Below, in pieces: positions 17,294 through 26,600 of a stretch of 64,000 bases of DNA. How positions within the stretch are numbered: position 1 is the stretch's first letter; each line of letters starts with the position of its first letter. A model generated the notes under the pieces. It was not told where the DNA came from, did not search any database, and saw only the letters and a program-made list of their open reading frames with translations. The stretch is from Geodermatophilus siccatus (GTDB lineage: Bacteria; Actinomycetota; Actinomycetes; Mycobacteriales; Geodermatophilaceae): the NCBI RefSeq assembly GCF_900103785.1, contig NZ_FNHE01000009.1, positions 124,001-188,000 on the forward strand, read 5' to 3'. A program made the position numbers and the translations under genes.

Positions 17294-19387
17294 GTGCACG
17301 GTCACGTTCCGAGTGGGCACGTCGCTCCAGCCGACCCCTTCTCCTCGATCACCGACGCCGTCTACCGGATCGACCGCAGGTGGCGGTTCACCTACGTGAA
17401 CGCCGCCGCCGAGCGGCTCCTCGGCCGCCGGGCCGACGAGATGATCGGCCGCTACGCCTTCGAGTGCTTCCCCGAGACGCTCGGCACGGTCATCGAGGAC
17501 GTCTACCGGGCAGTGCTCGCCGACGGACGGGTCCGCGAGTTCCAGTACTTCTACCCGCCGCTGGACCGCTGGTTCGAGATCCGCGCCTTCGCCGACGCCG
17601 GCGGGCTCACCGCCTTCCTCCGCGACGTCGACGACCAGCACCGCGCCGACCAGCAGCGCGTCGCCGAGCTGCGGCAGCTGGGCGCCGTCCTCGAGGCGCT
17701 GCCCCCGGCCACGGTGGTGCTGACGGGCGACGGCCGGATCGAGATGGTGAACCGGGCGTGGACGGCGAACGGGGAGGTGCTCGAACGCAGCGGCGACCGG
17801 TCCGCCCCGGTCGGCGAGCGCTACCTGGACGCGATGGCGCGGTACGTCGACGCCGAGCACCACGCCGGGATCGCCGCGGGGTTGCGGAGGCTCACCGACA
17901 CCAGGAACCCGGCGTCCACGTTCACCTGCGACTACCCGCACCAGGTCGGCGCGGACACCGCGTGGTTCCGCCTGCAGGCCGCCCGGGTGGACGCCTCCGA
18001 CCGGGTCATCGTCACCCACACCGACATCACCGAGCGGGTCCGCGACCAGCAGGCGCTGGCCTGGCGGGCCAGCCACGACGACCTCACCGGCCTGCCCAAC
18101 CGCGCCCGGCTGCTGCAGCTCATCGGCGAGGCGCTGCAGGACGGCGCCGGCCGGGCGGCGCTGCTCTTCCTCGACCTCGACGGGTTCAAGACCGTCAACG
18201 ACTCCCTCGGCCACGAGGTCGGGGACGAGCTGCTGCGCCAGGTCGGTGGCCGGCTCGCCGAGCAGGTCCGCCCGGAGGACGCCGTGGGGCGGCTGGGCGC
18301 CGACCAGTTCCTCGTCCTCGCCCGCGACTGCGACACCGCCGAGGCCGCGGCCCTGGCCTTCCGGCTGCAGAGCTCCTTCTCCCGCCCCTTCCACGCCGCG
18401 GGCATCTCGGTGCCGCTGTCGGCCAGCATCGGCGTCGCCGCCGCCGCGCCCGGCGCCGACCGGGCCCACCAGCTGCTCAGCGACGCCGACGCCGCCGCCT
18501 TCGCCGCGAAGGGCGCCGGCCGCGACCGCGTCCACGTCTTCTCGCCGGGGTTGCGCGAGGCGGCGCGGTGGCGGCTGGAGGTGGCCAACCGGCTGCGGGA
18601 CGGCGCCGTCGACGAGTTCGTCGTCCACTACCAGCCGGTGGTCCGGGTGGACACCGGCGAGATCGAGGGCGTGGAGGCGCTGCTGCGCTGGCAGCACCCC
18701 GAGCGGGGGCTGCTCACCCCCGACGCCTTCCTCTCCGTGGCCGAGGAGACCGGCCAGCTGATCCCGATCACCCGCTGGCTGCTCGGCGAGACCACCCGGC
18801 AGGCCGCGGCGTGGGCCGAGCAGGGGCTGCCGCTGCGCATGTCGGTCAACATCAGCGCCCGGCACTTCTCCGCCGAGACGCTGGTCCACGACGTGCGGGT
18901 GGCGCTGCACGACTCCGGGCTCGCCCCGGAGAGCCTGGTGCTGGAGCTGACCGAGACCAGCGTCGCCGAGGACCCCACCCGCGCCGAGGACCAGCTCGCC
19001 GTGCTCCAGAGCTCGGGCGTGACGGTGGCGATCGACGACTTCGGGACCGGCTGGTCCTCCCTCGCCCAGCTGCTCGCGCTGCCCATCGGCACGCTCAAGA
19101 TCGACCGCTCGCTGCTGACCGCCGCCGCCCGCCTGGCGGCCCACGGCACCGGACCGGTGCTGGCCGCGATCGTCTCGCTGGCCCGCACCCTCGGGATCCG
19201 CTCGGTCGCCGAGGGCGTGGAGACGCCCGCGCACCTGCAGATGGTCCGCGACGCCGGCTGCGACCTCGCCCAGGGTTACCTCCTCGCCCAGCCGATGCCG
19301 GCCTCCGACGTCCTGCGGTGGGCGTCCCGGGTCCGGGCAGCGGGTGGTGACTCGTGCGCCTTCGCGCTGCGGACCCGCACCCGCTGA
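17294..19387 (+). CDS. PAS-GGDEF-EAL protein, likely c-di-GMP phosphodiesterase
   Basis: 697 residues if GTG 17294 is used; an in-frame GTG at 17228 is the other candidate and neither ribosome site is ideal. Two PAS-like sensor regions come first (about 15-115 and 125-255). A GGDEF domain (about 265-425) follows, whose active-site loop reads GADQF at 335-339, so diguanylate cyclase activity is probably lost. The EAL domain (about 430-690) keeps EAL at 461-463, NISARHF, ELTETS, DDFGTGWSS, EGVET and QGYLLAQP, all expected in active phosphodiesterases. No transmembrane segment. It probably degrades c-di-GMP, with the GGDEF domain as a possible GTP sensor. Confidence 0.9.
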   Translation: MHGHVPSGHVAPADPFSSITDAVYRIDRRWRFTYVNAAAERLLGRRADEMIGRYAFECFPETLGTVIEDVYRAVLADGRVREFQYFYPPLDRWFEIRAFADAGGLTAFLRDVDDQHRADQQRVAELRQLGAVLEALPPATVVLTGDGRIEMVNRAWTANGEVLERSGDRSAPVGERYLDAMARYVDAEHHAGIAAGLRRLTDTRNPASTFTCDYPHQVGADTAWFRLQAARVDASDRVIVTHTDITERVRDQQALAWRASHDDLTGLPNRARLLQLIGEALQDGAGRAALLFLDLDGFKTVNDSLGHEVGDELLRQVGGRLAEQVRPEDAVGRLGADQFLVLARDCDTAEAAALAFRLQSSFSRPFHAAGISVPLSASIGVAAAAPGADRAHQLLSDADAAAFAAKGAGRDRVHVFSPGLREAARWRLEVANRLRDGAVDEFVVHYQPVVRVDTGEIEGVEALLRWQHPERGLLTPDAFLSVAEETGQLIPITRWLLGETTRQAAAWAEQGLPLRMSVNISARHFSAETLVHDVRVALHDSGLAPESLVLELTETSVAEDPTRAEDQLAVLQSSGVTVAIDDFGTGWSSLAQLLALPIGTLKIDRSLLTAAARLAAHGTGPVLAAIVSLARTLGIRSVAEGVETPAHLQMVRDAGCDLAQGYLLAQPMPASDVLRWASRVRAAGGDSCAFALRTRTR

Positions 19388-19593
19388 GCGGCCCGGCGCG
19401 GGCCCGCCGGCTGCGCCGCCGCACGCCGCGACGGGCCACGTCACCGGGCGGGCCACCACGCACGACGGGTGCGCCGTCCTCCGATCCGCCCCCGGCCGGG
19501 CAGACTGCCCCGGGGACCGAGCGTGCGAGGTCCCCGGAGGACACAGCACCGCCGTCGGGCACGTGGCACGACGAGCGTCAGCGAGGAGGACAC

Positions 19594-20283
19594 GTGACCG
19601 ACCTGGACGTCGCCGCGGGGACCACGCCCGACACCGACGCGTTCGACGGGCGGGCACGCCCGGCGCTGGACCTGCTCATCTGGGACGCGCCGAACATCGA
19701 CATGACCCTCTCGACGGTGATCGGGGCCCGCCCCACCGCGGCCTCGCGCCCCCGTTTCGACGCGATCGCCGCGTGGTTCGTCGAGGGCGCCGGCGACCCC
19801 GGCGCGATCGACGCCCCCGAGGTCGAGGCGTGCGTCTTCGCCAACATCCCGCCGGTGGTGGGCAGCCTGCAGCGCTGGGTCGAGGCGCTGCGCAGCTTCG
19901 GCTTCGCCGTCTTCGCCCGGCCCAAGCAGCAGCCCGACGACGACATCGACCAGGCGATGCTCGACCACATCGAGGTCCGCCAGCACAGCCACCGGCTCCG
20001 CCGGCTGGTCGTCTTCTCCGGTGACGGCCGCAACTTCGCCGAGCCGCTGGAGGAGCTGGCCCGCGCCGGCACCCAGGTCACCGTCGTCGCGTTCAGCGAG
20101 GTCGCCGGCTACGCCATCGGCTCGGACCTGCTGGAGTTCATCGACATCGAGGACGTGCCCGGCGCCTTCGCCGTCCCCCTGGACCGGGTGCGCCTCGACG
20201 CACTGCCGCCGGACGGCGCCTGGCTGCGGCCCACCCGCAGCCTGCGGGACTTCGTCAGCTCCTACGTACGCCGCAACGGCTGA
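19594..20283 (+). CDS. NYN-domain (PIN-like) putative ribonuclease
   Basis: 229 residues from GTG 19594, with GCGAGGAGGA just upstream. LLIWDAPNIDMTLS, DDDIDQAMLDHI and VFSGDGRNFAEPLEEL are the three conserved acidic blocks of NYN/LabA-DUF88 nucleases, giving a metal-binding Asp triad. The C-terminal 50 residues (FIDIEDVPGAFAVPLDRVRL) are an extension with no recognised domain. The PLD-type gene starts 6 bases after its stop, so the two are co-transcribed. RNA cleavage is the family expectation; the target is unknown. Confidence 0.82.
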   Translation: MTDLDVAAGTTPDTDAFDGRARPALDLLIWDAPNIDMTLSTVIGARPTAASRPRFDAIAAWFVEGAGDPGAIDAPEVEACVFANIPPVVGSLQRWVEALRSFGFAVFARPKQQPDDDIDQAMLDHIEVRQHSHRLRRLVVFSGDGRNFAEPLEELARAGTQVTVVAFSEVAGYAIGSDLLEFIDIEDVPGAFAVPLDRVRLDALPPDGAWLRPTRSLRDFVSSYVRRNG

Positions 20284-20288
20284 CCGGG

Positions 20289-21788
20289 GTGGCCGACGGG
20301 AGTGCCGGGCCGGTCGCCACCGAGGACCTGCTGGTCCCGGGGGAGACGTGCTGGCGGATCGAGCGGGCCGACCGGTTCGCCGTCTTCGTGGACGCCGCCG
20401 ACTACTTCGCGGCGCTGAAGGAGTCGGTGCTGCGCGCGCGCCGCCGGGTGCTGTTCATCGGCTGGGACTTCGACCCGCGCATCCAGCTCGACCCCCGCCG
20501 GAACGGCACCGCACGCGCCGACCGGCTGGGCCGGGTCCTCGAGACCGCCGTCCGGAGGAACCCGGAGCTGGAGATCGGCGTCCTGCACTGGGACGTCGGC
20601 ATGCTGATCGCGCTCGTCCGCGGCCTGGCGCCGATCGTGCTGCTCAACCGGCGGACCCCCGACCGGCTCACCTTCACCGTCGACCAGCACCACCCGATCG
20701 GCGGCGCGCACCACCAGAAGATCGTGGTGGTCGACGACTGCCTCGCCTTCGCCGGCGGCATCGACGTCACCACCGACCGGTGGGACACCGACGAGCACCG
20801 CGACGGCCACCCGCTGCGCCGCCGGCCGGGCTCGGGCCGCCGGTCGGGGCCCTGGCACGACGTGACCAGCGTCGTCTCCGGGAACGCCGCCCGGGCCATC
20901 GGCGACCTGGCGCGGGAGCGGTGGGAGAGCGCCACCGGAGACCGGCTGGAGCCGGTCGAGGGCCTGGAGGTGTGCTGGCCGGACGACGTCGAGCCGCTGC
21001 TCACCGACGTCGACGTGGCCATCTCGCGCACCCGGCCGGAGCACGGCGGTACGGAGCTGGTGCACGAGATCGAGCTGCTGTGGCTGGCCGCCATCGCTGC
21101 CGCGCGGCGCGGCCTCTACGTCGAGAGCCAGTTCTTCGCCAACCGGCGGATCGCCGAGGCCGTCGCCCAGCGGCTGGCCGAACCCGAGGGGCCCGACGTC
21201 GTGGTCGTGAACCCGGAGAGCTCGGCGAGCTGGCTCGAGGAGAAGGCGATGGACACCGCGCGCGCCAAGCTGCTCGCGATGCTCGAGGACGCCGACGTGC
21301 ACGACCGGTTCCGGCTGTACGTGCCGGTCACCGAGCGACGGCGGCCGATCTACGTGCACGCCAAGGTCCTCGTGGTCGACGACCGGCTGCTGCGGATCGG
21401 CTCGGCGAACCTCAACAACCGCTCGATGGGCCTGGACACCGAGTGCGACGTCTCGATCGAGACCCGGCCCGGCGCCCGCCACGACGAGGTCTCGGCCGTG
21501 GTCACCGGCCTGCGCGACCGGCTGCTGGGCGAGCACCTCGGCGTGCCGCCCGAGGAGGTGGCCCGGGCGGTGGCGGCGCACGACGGCCGCCTGGTCGCCG
21601 CGGTGGAGAGCCTGCGGCGGCCGCACGGGCGCTCGCTGGTGCCCTACGTCCCGCCGGAACTCGGGCCCGGCGACCGGGTGCTGGCCGAGACGGAGCTGCT
21701 CGACGCCGAGCGGACGCCCAACCGGTGGCACCGGGTGCGCCGCAGCTTCCGGCCGCGGCTGGCCGGTTCGGGAACCCGCCACCGCTGA
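20289..21788 (+). CDS. Phospholipase D superfamily protein (two HKD motifs)
   Basis: 499 residues. HQKIVVVD at 142-149 and HAKVLVVD at 357-364, each followed by GG/GS and Asn/Asp context (FAGGIDVTTDRW; RIGSANLNNRSMG), are the paired catalytic HxKx4D motifs. There are no membrane helices, so it is more like soluble PLD/phosphatidyltransferase than a canonical cardiolipin synthase. Possible activities are phospholipid hydrolysis or transphosphatidylation, or nuclease. The GTG at 20289 lies 5 bases past the stop of the NYN gene with no strong ribosome site, so coupling to it is likely. Confidence 0.88.
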   Translation: MADGSAGPVATEDLLVPGETCWRIERADRFAVFVDAADYFAALKESVLRARRRVLFIGWDFDPRIQLDPRRNGTARADRLGRVLETAVRRNPELEIGVLHWDVGMLIALVRGLAPIVLLNRRTPDRLTFTVDQHHPIGGAHHQKIVVVDDCLAFAGGIDVTTDRWDTDEHRDGHPLRRRPGSGRRSGPWHDVTSVVSGNAARAIGDLARERWESATGDRLEPVEGLEVCWPDDVEPLLTDVDVAISRTRPEHGGTELVHEIELLWLAAIAAARRGLYVESQFFANRRIAEAVAQRLAEPEGPDVVVVNPESSASWLEEKAMDTARAKLLAMLEDADVHDRFRLYVPVTERRRPIYVHAKVLVVDDRLLRIGSANLNNRSMGLDTECDVSIETRPGARHDEVSAVVTGLRDRLLGEHLGVPPEEVARAVAAHDGRLVAAVESLRRPHGRSLVPYVPPELGPGDRVLAETELLDAERTPNRWHRVRRSFRPRLAGSGTRHR

Positions 21789-21848
21789 CCGCCGGTGTCC
21801 CGCGGCCCGCGGCGGGGAAGGAACCGACCCCGGACGCGAGGAGGGGCC

Positions 21849-22085
21849 ATGGCGGTCTGCGAGGTCTGCGGCAACGACTACGACATGAGCTTCGAGGTGG
21901 TCGCCCAGGGGGCGCGGCACACCTTCGACAGCTTCGAGTGCGCGATCCACAGGATGGCGCCGATCTGCGAGCACTGCGGCGTGAAGGTCGTCGGCCACGG
22001 CGTCGTGGTCGAGGGACGCTTCTACTGCTGCGCGCACTGCGCGCGGCACGAGCACGGGGACGCCCCGGTCCGCGACTCGGCCTGA
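21849..22085 (+). CDS. Small Cys/His-rich metal-binding protein (metallothionein-like)
   Basis: 78 residues with eight Cys: CxxC at 4-7, C31, CxxC at 40-43, CC at 60-61 and C64, plus seven His. The spacing suggests two zinc sites or a small metal cluster. FDSFECAIH and GRFYCCAHC recall prokaryotic metallothionein-type mini-proteins seen in actinobacteria. GAGGAGG lies just before the ATG. It stands between the PLD gene and a hairpin element. Zinc binding is likely; storage versus a structural role is not known. Confidence 0.72.
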   Translation: MAVCEVCGNDYDMSFEVVAQGARHTFDSFECAIHRMAPICEHCGVKVVGHGVVVEGRFYCCAHCARHEHGDAPVRDSA

Positions 22086-22175
22086 CGACGGCCGCGGGAG
22101 CATCGCAGCGAGCTCTGCGGGCGAGGAGCGGACCGTGGCGCGGAGCCGGGCCGGGGGGCTCGGCCTGAGAGAGGA

Positions 22176-22269
22176 CCCCCTGCCCCGCCGTGGGCGGACC
22201 CGTCCTCCTCACGTCTCGCAGGCTCGGCGCGAGCCTCGGGACGGGGCCGGCGGCGGACCCTGCAGGGGG
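22176..22269 (+). terminator. Dispersed hairpin element, copy 2
   Basis: Outer arms CCCCCTGC (22176-22183) and GCAGGGGG (22262-22269) are perfectly complementary. They enclose the shared core TCTCGCAGGCTCGGCGCGAG and CTCGGGACGGGGCCGG. It lies between the convergent 3' ends of the metallothionein-like and FNT genes, where a bidirectional terminator would be expected. There is no poly-T tract. Confidence 0.55.
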
Positions 22270-22313
22270 CCACCGCGGGCTCGGCGCGAGCACCAGCGCC
22301 GGCGCTGCAGCCC

Positions 22314-23171
22314 TCAGCCGGCCCGGCGAGGTCCCGGCACGACGAGCTCGGCAGCTGAGGCGGCTGCCGGCGCGGGGAGCCCGTCACCGCTGCGTGCGGC
22401 TCGTGTGGCATAGGCGGCCGCGACCAGCAGACCGCCCACGACGTTGCCCGGGATGGTCCACAGCAGGTTGCCGGCCAGGTCCGACCAGTCGGCGACCCCC
22501 TGGAGGGCGGCGAGCGAGAAGGTCGTCATGTTGGCGATCGAGTGCTCGAAGCCCGAGCCGATGAAGGCGAGCAGCCCCCACCACAGGACCGCCAGCCGGG
22601 CCCCGTCGGTCGCGGCCCGGGTGGCCATCCAGACCGCCAGGCAGACGAGCGCGTTGCACAGGACCGCGCGCCAGAACAGCTGCGGACCGGTGGCGGCGTT
22701 CTTGGCCGTGACGATGCCGTCGAGCAGTGCCACGGCCGGTGACGGTCCCGTCGCGCCCGCCGGCGAGCCGAGCACCCCGCTCAGGTGCACGGCGCCGGCC
22801 AGGGCCAGGGAGCCGACCGCGTTGCCGAGGAGGGAGAGCGCCCCGACGAGCCCGGCGGACCGCCGGGCGGTGGCCCGCCGGCTGATCCCGTGCGCCATCA
22901 CCATGACGTTGCCCGTGAACAGCTCCGCGCCGGCGAAGACGACGAGGGTGAGCGCGAGACCGAAGACGGCTCCCTGCACCAGCCTGGTCGCCGGGGAGCC
23001 GGTTGCGGACAGGGGAGCGGAGACGCTCACGAGGAGCACGACGGCGAACCCGACGTAGACCCCTGCCAGCACCGAGCTCTTGAGGTAACCGGCCGGGCTC
23101 TGGACCGCGGCCGCCTTGGCCACGGCCTGCGCCGTGGTCTCCGCGGCGGCCTCGGGGACGGTCCGGGGCAT
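22314..23171 (-). CDS. Formate/nitrite transporter (FNT) family channel
   Basis: 285 residues with six hydrophobic segments. GAELFTGNVMVMAHG is the FNT signature loop, and GFEHSIANMTTFSLA carries the conserved central His/Asn of the pore. The N-terminus (VPEAAAETTAQAVAKAAAVQSP) is the usual cytosolic helix. These pentameric channels pass formate, nitrite or hydrosulfide. Its ATG shares one base with the stop of the flavoprotein gene upstream (ATGA-like overlap on the minus strand), so the two are made together. The substrate cannot be told from sequence; no nitrite reductase or formate enzyme is adjacent. Confidence 0.9.
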   Translation of the reverse strand: MPRTVPEAAAETTAQAVAKAAAVQSPAGYLKSSVLAGVYVGFAVVLLVSVSAPLSATGSPATRLVQGAVFGLALTLVVFAGAELFTGNVMVMAHGISRRATARRSAGLVGALSLLGNAVGSLALAGAVHLSGVLGSPAGATGPSPAVALLDGIVTAKNAATGPQLFWRAVLCNALVCLAVWMATRAATDGARLAVLWWGLLAFIGSGFEHSIANMTTFSLAALQGVADWSDLAGNLLWTIPGNVVGGLLVAAAYATRAARSGDGLPAPAAASAAELVVPGPRRAG

Positions 23172-23830
23172 CAGGAGACCCCGCCCTGGACCGGAGCGCT
23201 CGCGGCCACGTCGTCGACCCACGGACGGGTCGAGTGCTTGGCCTTGAAGTAGTCCCCGCCCTTGCGGACGACGTCGTCGGTGCCCCACGCCTGGCGCACC
23301 TCGGACCGCTTGACCATCTGCGGGATGTGCTTGGAGCAGTGGATGTAGGCCTCGACCACGTCCACGGCGACCCACCGCTCGGGACGCCGTCCGCCGTCCT
23401 GCAGCAGCCCGTCGAGGACGCTGTCGGGCAGGTCGGGCCGGGCGAGCAGGTCGTCGTTCTCCAGGATCGACGCGCGGCCGTTGACGTGCAGCCCGATGGC
23501 GTCGCCGCAGAAGTCGAGGAACAGCAGGCCGATGTGCCCGTTCTCGACGATGTTGCCGAGGCTGGCCATGACCCCGTTCCCCCGGTACTCGGGGTAGGCC
23601 AGGGTCCGGTCGTCCAGCACGCACACGAACCCGGGCGGGCCGGCGCGGAAGGAGCAGTCGGCCTCGCCGGAGGCGTCGGACGTCGCGACGAAGACCATCT
23701 CCATGCGGCCCACGAACTCCCGCATGTGGTCGTTGAGGTGGTCGAGCATCTGGTGGTTGTAGAAGCCGCGGGCGCGGCTGGCGGTGCCGTAGCGCTCCTG
23801 CAGCAGGTGCTCGCCGATCGAGCCGGGCAT
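23171..23830 (-). CDS. Pyridoxamine 5'-phosphate oxidase-like FMN-binding protein
   Basis: 219 residues. EMVFVATSDASGEADCSFRAGPPGFVCVLDDRTLAYPEYRGN is the split-barrel FMN-binding fold, and IGLLFLDF...LHVNGRA is the second barrel strand pair. The C-terminal part (VEAYIHCSKHIPQM) is typical of the larger PNPOx-like proteins with a Cys in an HCSKH motif. It is the first gene of a coupled pair with the FNT channel. It could reduce or sense the anion handled by the channel; that link is inference. The ATG at 23830 has CCTAGGGAACCCCC-type spacing with no strong Shine-Dalgarno. Confidence 0.82.
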   Translation of the reverse strand: MPGSIGEHLLQERYGTASRARGFYNHQMLDHLNDHMREFVGRMEMVFVATSDASGEADCSFRAGPPGFVCVLDDRTLAYPEYRGNGVMASLGNIVENGHIGLLFLDFCGDAIGLHVNGRASILENDDLLARPDLPDSVLDGLLQDGGRRPERWVAVDVVEAYIHCSKHIPQMVKRSEVRQAWGTDDVVRKGGDYFKAKHSTRPWVDDVAASAPVQGGVS

Positions 23831-23867
23831 GGGGGTTCCCTAGGTCGGAGGGGAGGGGGAGTGGAGG

Positions 23868-26600
23868 TCAGTGCGAGCCGAGCAGGCGATCGGCCTCGGT
23901 GAGGACGCCGAGCGCCGCGACCGGGGTGTCCGGCTGGCTCATGAGGGAGGTCAGCGCGCCGGCGTCCAGCGGCCGGGCGAAGAAGTAGCCCTGGCCGATG
24001 TCGCAGTTCAGGCTCTGCAGCTCGCGCACGTGCTCGCTGCGCTCGACGCCCTCGGCGACGGTCTCCAGCCGCAGCGTCTTGGCCAGCGAGACGATCGTGC
24101 GGGTCACCGCCGACTCCTCGAGGTTCGTGCCACCGAGCCCGTCGACGAAGGACTTGTCGATCTTGAGGATGTCGATGGGGAAGCGCTGCAGGTAGGTCAG
24201 CGACGAGTAGCCGGTGCCGAAGTCGTCGATCGCCAGGCGGACGCCGAGCAGCTTGAGCGCCTCCAGGGTCTGGATCGTCGTCGCGGTGTCGTTCATGAGG
24301 ACGCTCTCGGTGATCTCCAGCACCAGCAGGTGCGGGGGGAAGCCGGAGTCCTCGAGCGCGGCGGCGACCTCGTCGGCCAGCCGCGGCTGGCCGAGCTGGC
24401 GGCCCGAGAGGTTGACGCTCATGACCAGGGGCTGGCGGTCGGGGAACCGGTCGAGCCAGACCCGGCCCTGCTGGCACGCCGCCCGCAGCACCCACCGCCC
24501 GAGCTCGTTGATCAGGCCGGTCTCCTCGGCGACCGGGATGAACTCCATCGGCGGGACCAGCCCGCGGTCGGGGTGCACCCAGCGCAGCAGCGCCTCGACA
24601 CCGATGAGGGTGTTGGTGCGCAGGTCGATCTGCGGCTGGAAGTGCAGCACGAACTGGTCGCGCTCGAGCGCGCGGTGCAGGTCGTTGACGATCTCCAACC
24701 GGCGGACCGCGCCGGCCCGCATGAGGGAGTCGAAGACCTCGTACCGGGCGCGCCCGGCCTCCTTCGCCCGGTACATGGCCGCGTCGGCGTCCCGGAGCAG
24801 GCTGTGGGCGTCCTCGTCCAGGCCGTCGGACACGGCGATGCCGATGCTGGCGGTCACGAAGACCTCGTTGCCGGCCAGGTCGAACGGCTCGGCCAGCGCC
24901 CCGGCCAGCCGCTCGGCCAGCCCCTCGGCGTCCCGCTCCCCGATGGCGGACTCGGCGAGGACGACGAACTCGTCACCGCCGAAGCGGGCGACGGTGTCCC
25001 CGGGTCGCACGACGGCACGCAGCCGGGTGGCGGCAGCGGCGATCAGGGTGTCGCCGGCGGCGTGCCCAAGGCTGTCGTTGACCAGCTTGAAGTGGTCGAG
25101 GTCGATGAAGACCACGGCGATCCCCCCGCGGTTGCGCTGCGCCAGGGCGACCTCCAGCCGGTCGAGCAGCAGCGTCCGGTTGGGGAGGCCGGTCAGCGGG
25201 TCGTGCAGGGCGTGGTGGGTCAGCCGGTCCTGGGCCAGCTCGCGCTCGACCACCCGGCCCAGCTGCGTGCCGATCTGCCCCATGACCTCGCAGAGGGCGC
25301 CGTCGGCCTGCAGCGGCTCGGAGGTGAAGAACTCCAGGACGGCGGTGACCTCGCTGCCGACCAGGACCGGGAAGGCGAAGGCCGCGGCCAGCCCGCTGTC
25401 CCGGGCGGCGTCGCGCCGGGGGAAGTTGTCGTCGGCGGTGACGTCGACGACCCACCTGGGCTGCTTGGACGCCAGGACCCGTCCGGGCAGCCCGGTGCCG
25501 GCGCGGAAGGAGCTCGCGGTGCTGGCCTGCAGGAAGGGCAGGTACCGCTCGTCGTCGGGGTGCACCCAGATGTTGGAGGAGCGCAGCGTCTCGCCGTCCT
25601 CGTCCACCAGGTAGATGTGGCCGACCGGCCAGCCGGTGTGCTCGGCGATCATCCGCAGCCCGGTCTCGAGCGCCTCCCGCCCGCTGGAGGTCTCGTTGGA
25701 CGCGACGCTGACCTGCTGCAGGAGCCGGACGAAGCCGGCCTCCCGGGCCAGCGCCTCCTCGGCCCGCTTGCGCTCGGTGATGTCCCGCAGGATCCCGGTG
25801 AAGAACCGGCCCTCCGCCCCGACCCAGTGCGAGAGCGAGAGCTCCACCGGGAACTCGGTGCCGTCCGCCCGCAGCGCGTGCACCTCGACGGCACCGGAGC
25901 CGATGACGCGGGGCTCCCCGGTGAGCAGGAACCGGCCCATGCCGCGCTCGTGGGCATCGCGGTACCGCTCCGGCATCAGCATGGTCAGCGGCTTGCCCAC
26001 GACGTCCTCGGCGGTGTAGCCGAACATGACCTCGCCGCCGCGGTTCCAGCTCACGATCAGCCCGCGGGCGTCGGCGGAGACGATCGCGTCGCTGGCCGAC
26101 TCGGTGACCGCGCGGTACTTCGTCTCCAGCTGCTGCAGCGCCGACTCGGTCTGGTGCCGCGGTGCGACGTCCTCGAACCAGAAGACGGCGATCGGCTCCC
26201 CGTCGTGGCTCACCAGCGAGCTGACGTAGTCCACGGTGAGCGTGCTGCCGTCGACCGCGGTGAGCGGCGCCGTCCCCCGTGCCGGGCGGCCGGTGTGCAG
26301 CGGTGCGCACAACGGGCAGGCGGCGGGGGACTCGTCGACCGGCCGGCCGTGGTGCTCGTCGTGCACCTGGGCGCCCAGCAGGAGCGGGCGAGCGGTCCGC
26401 AGCATGCGCGCGGCCGCATCGTTGGCCAGCACGCAGCGGCCGGCCGTGTCGACGGCGTAGACACCCTGGTCGGTCACGGCCAGGAGGCGGTCGGACAGGG
26501 TGGGTGCGGAGGTCCGGGCCGGACCGCGGTCGCGGTGCCAGGGACGGAGCTTGCGGGTCATGGAGAGCGGATCGGACGGGATGCGCGTGACCTTGAGCAC
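23868..26600 (-). CDS. PAS-PAS-GAF-GGDEF-EAL bifunctional c-di-GMP enzyme
   Basis: 910 residues from GTG 26600, chosen because GGAGG lies 11 bases upstream; ATG 26561 is an alternative. PAS domains lie at about 38-145 and 165-290 (WNRGGEVMFGYTAEDVVGKPL, ending RDITERKRAEEAL), GAF at about 310-460 (SSFRAGTGLPGRV), and an intact GGDEF loop at 541-545 (RFGGDEFVVLAE). The EAL domain has EAL at 669-671, SVNLSGRQL, EITESVLM, DDFGTGYSS, AEGVER and GQGYFFARPL. Both catalytic motifs look competent, so it may make and break c-di-GMP under PAS/GAF control. It is divergent from two PilZ genes, the natural c-di-GMP receptors. Confidence 0.92.
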   Translation of the reverse strand: MLKVTRIPSDPLSMTRKLRPWHRDRGPARTSAPTLSDRLLAVTDQGVYAVDTAGRCVLANDAAARMLRTARPLLLGAQVHDEHHGRPVDESPAACPLCAPLHTGRPARGTAPLTAVDGSTLTVDYVSSLVSHDGEPIAVFWFEDVAPRHQTESALQQLETKYRAVTESASDAIVSADARGLIVSWNRGGEVMFGYTAEDVVGKPLTMLMPERYRDAHERGMGRFLLTGEPRVIGSGAVEVHALRADGTEFPVELSLSHWVGAEGRFFTGILRDITERKRAEEALAREAGFVRLLQQVSVASNETSSGREALETGLRMIAEHTGWPVGHIYLVDEDGETLRSSNIWVHPDDERYLPFLQASTASSFRAGTGLPGRVLASKQPRWVVDVTADDNFPRRDAARDSGLAAAFAFPVLVGSEVTAVLEFFTSEPLQADGALCEVMGQIGTQLGRVVERELAQDRLTHHALHDPLTGLPNRTLLLDRLEVALAQRNRGGIAVVFIDLDHFKLVNDSLGHAAGDTLIAAAATRLRAVVRPGDTVARFGGDEFVVLAESAIGERDAEGLAERLAGALAEPFDLAGNEVFVTASIGIAVSDGLDEDAHSLLRDADAAMYRAKEAGRARYEVFDSLMRAGAVRRLEIVNDLHRALERDQFVLHFQPQIDLRTNTLIGVEALLRWVHPDRGLVPPMEFIPVAEETGLINELGRWVLRAACQQGRVWLDRFPDRQPLVMSVNLSGRQLGQPRLADEVAAALEDSGFPPHLLVLEITESVLMNDTATTIQTLEALKLLGVRLAIDDFGTGYSSLTYLQRFPIDILKIDKSFVDGLGGTNLEESAVTRTIVSLAKTLRLETVAEGVERSEHVRELQSLNCDIGQGYFFARPLDAGALTSLMSQPDTPVAALGVLTEADRLLGSH

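Noticed and set aside
16772..19657. 961-codon minus-strand open frame opposite the PAS-GGDEF-EAL gene
   Set aside because: Gly/Val/Arg-rich translation without domains, antisense to well-defined signatures.
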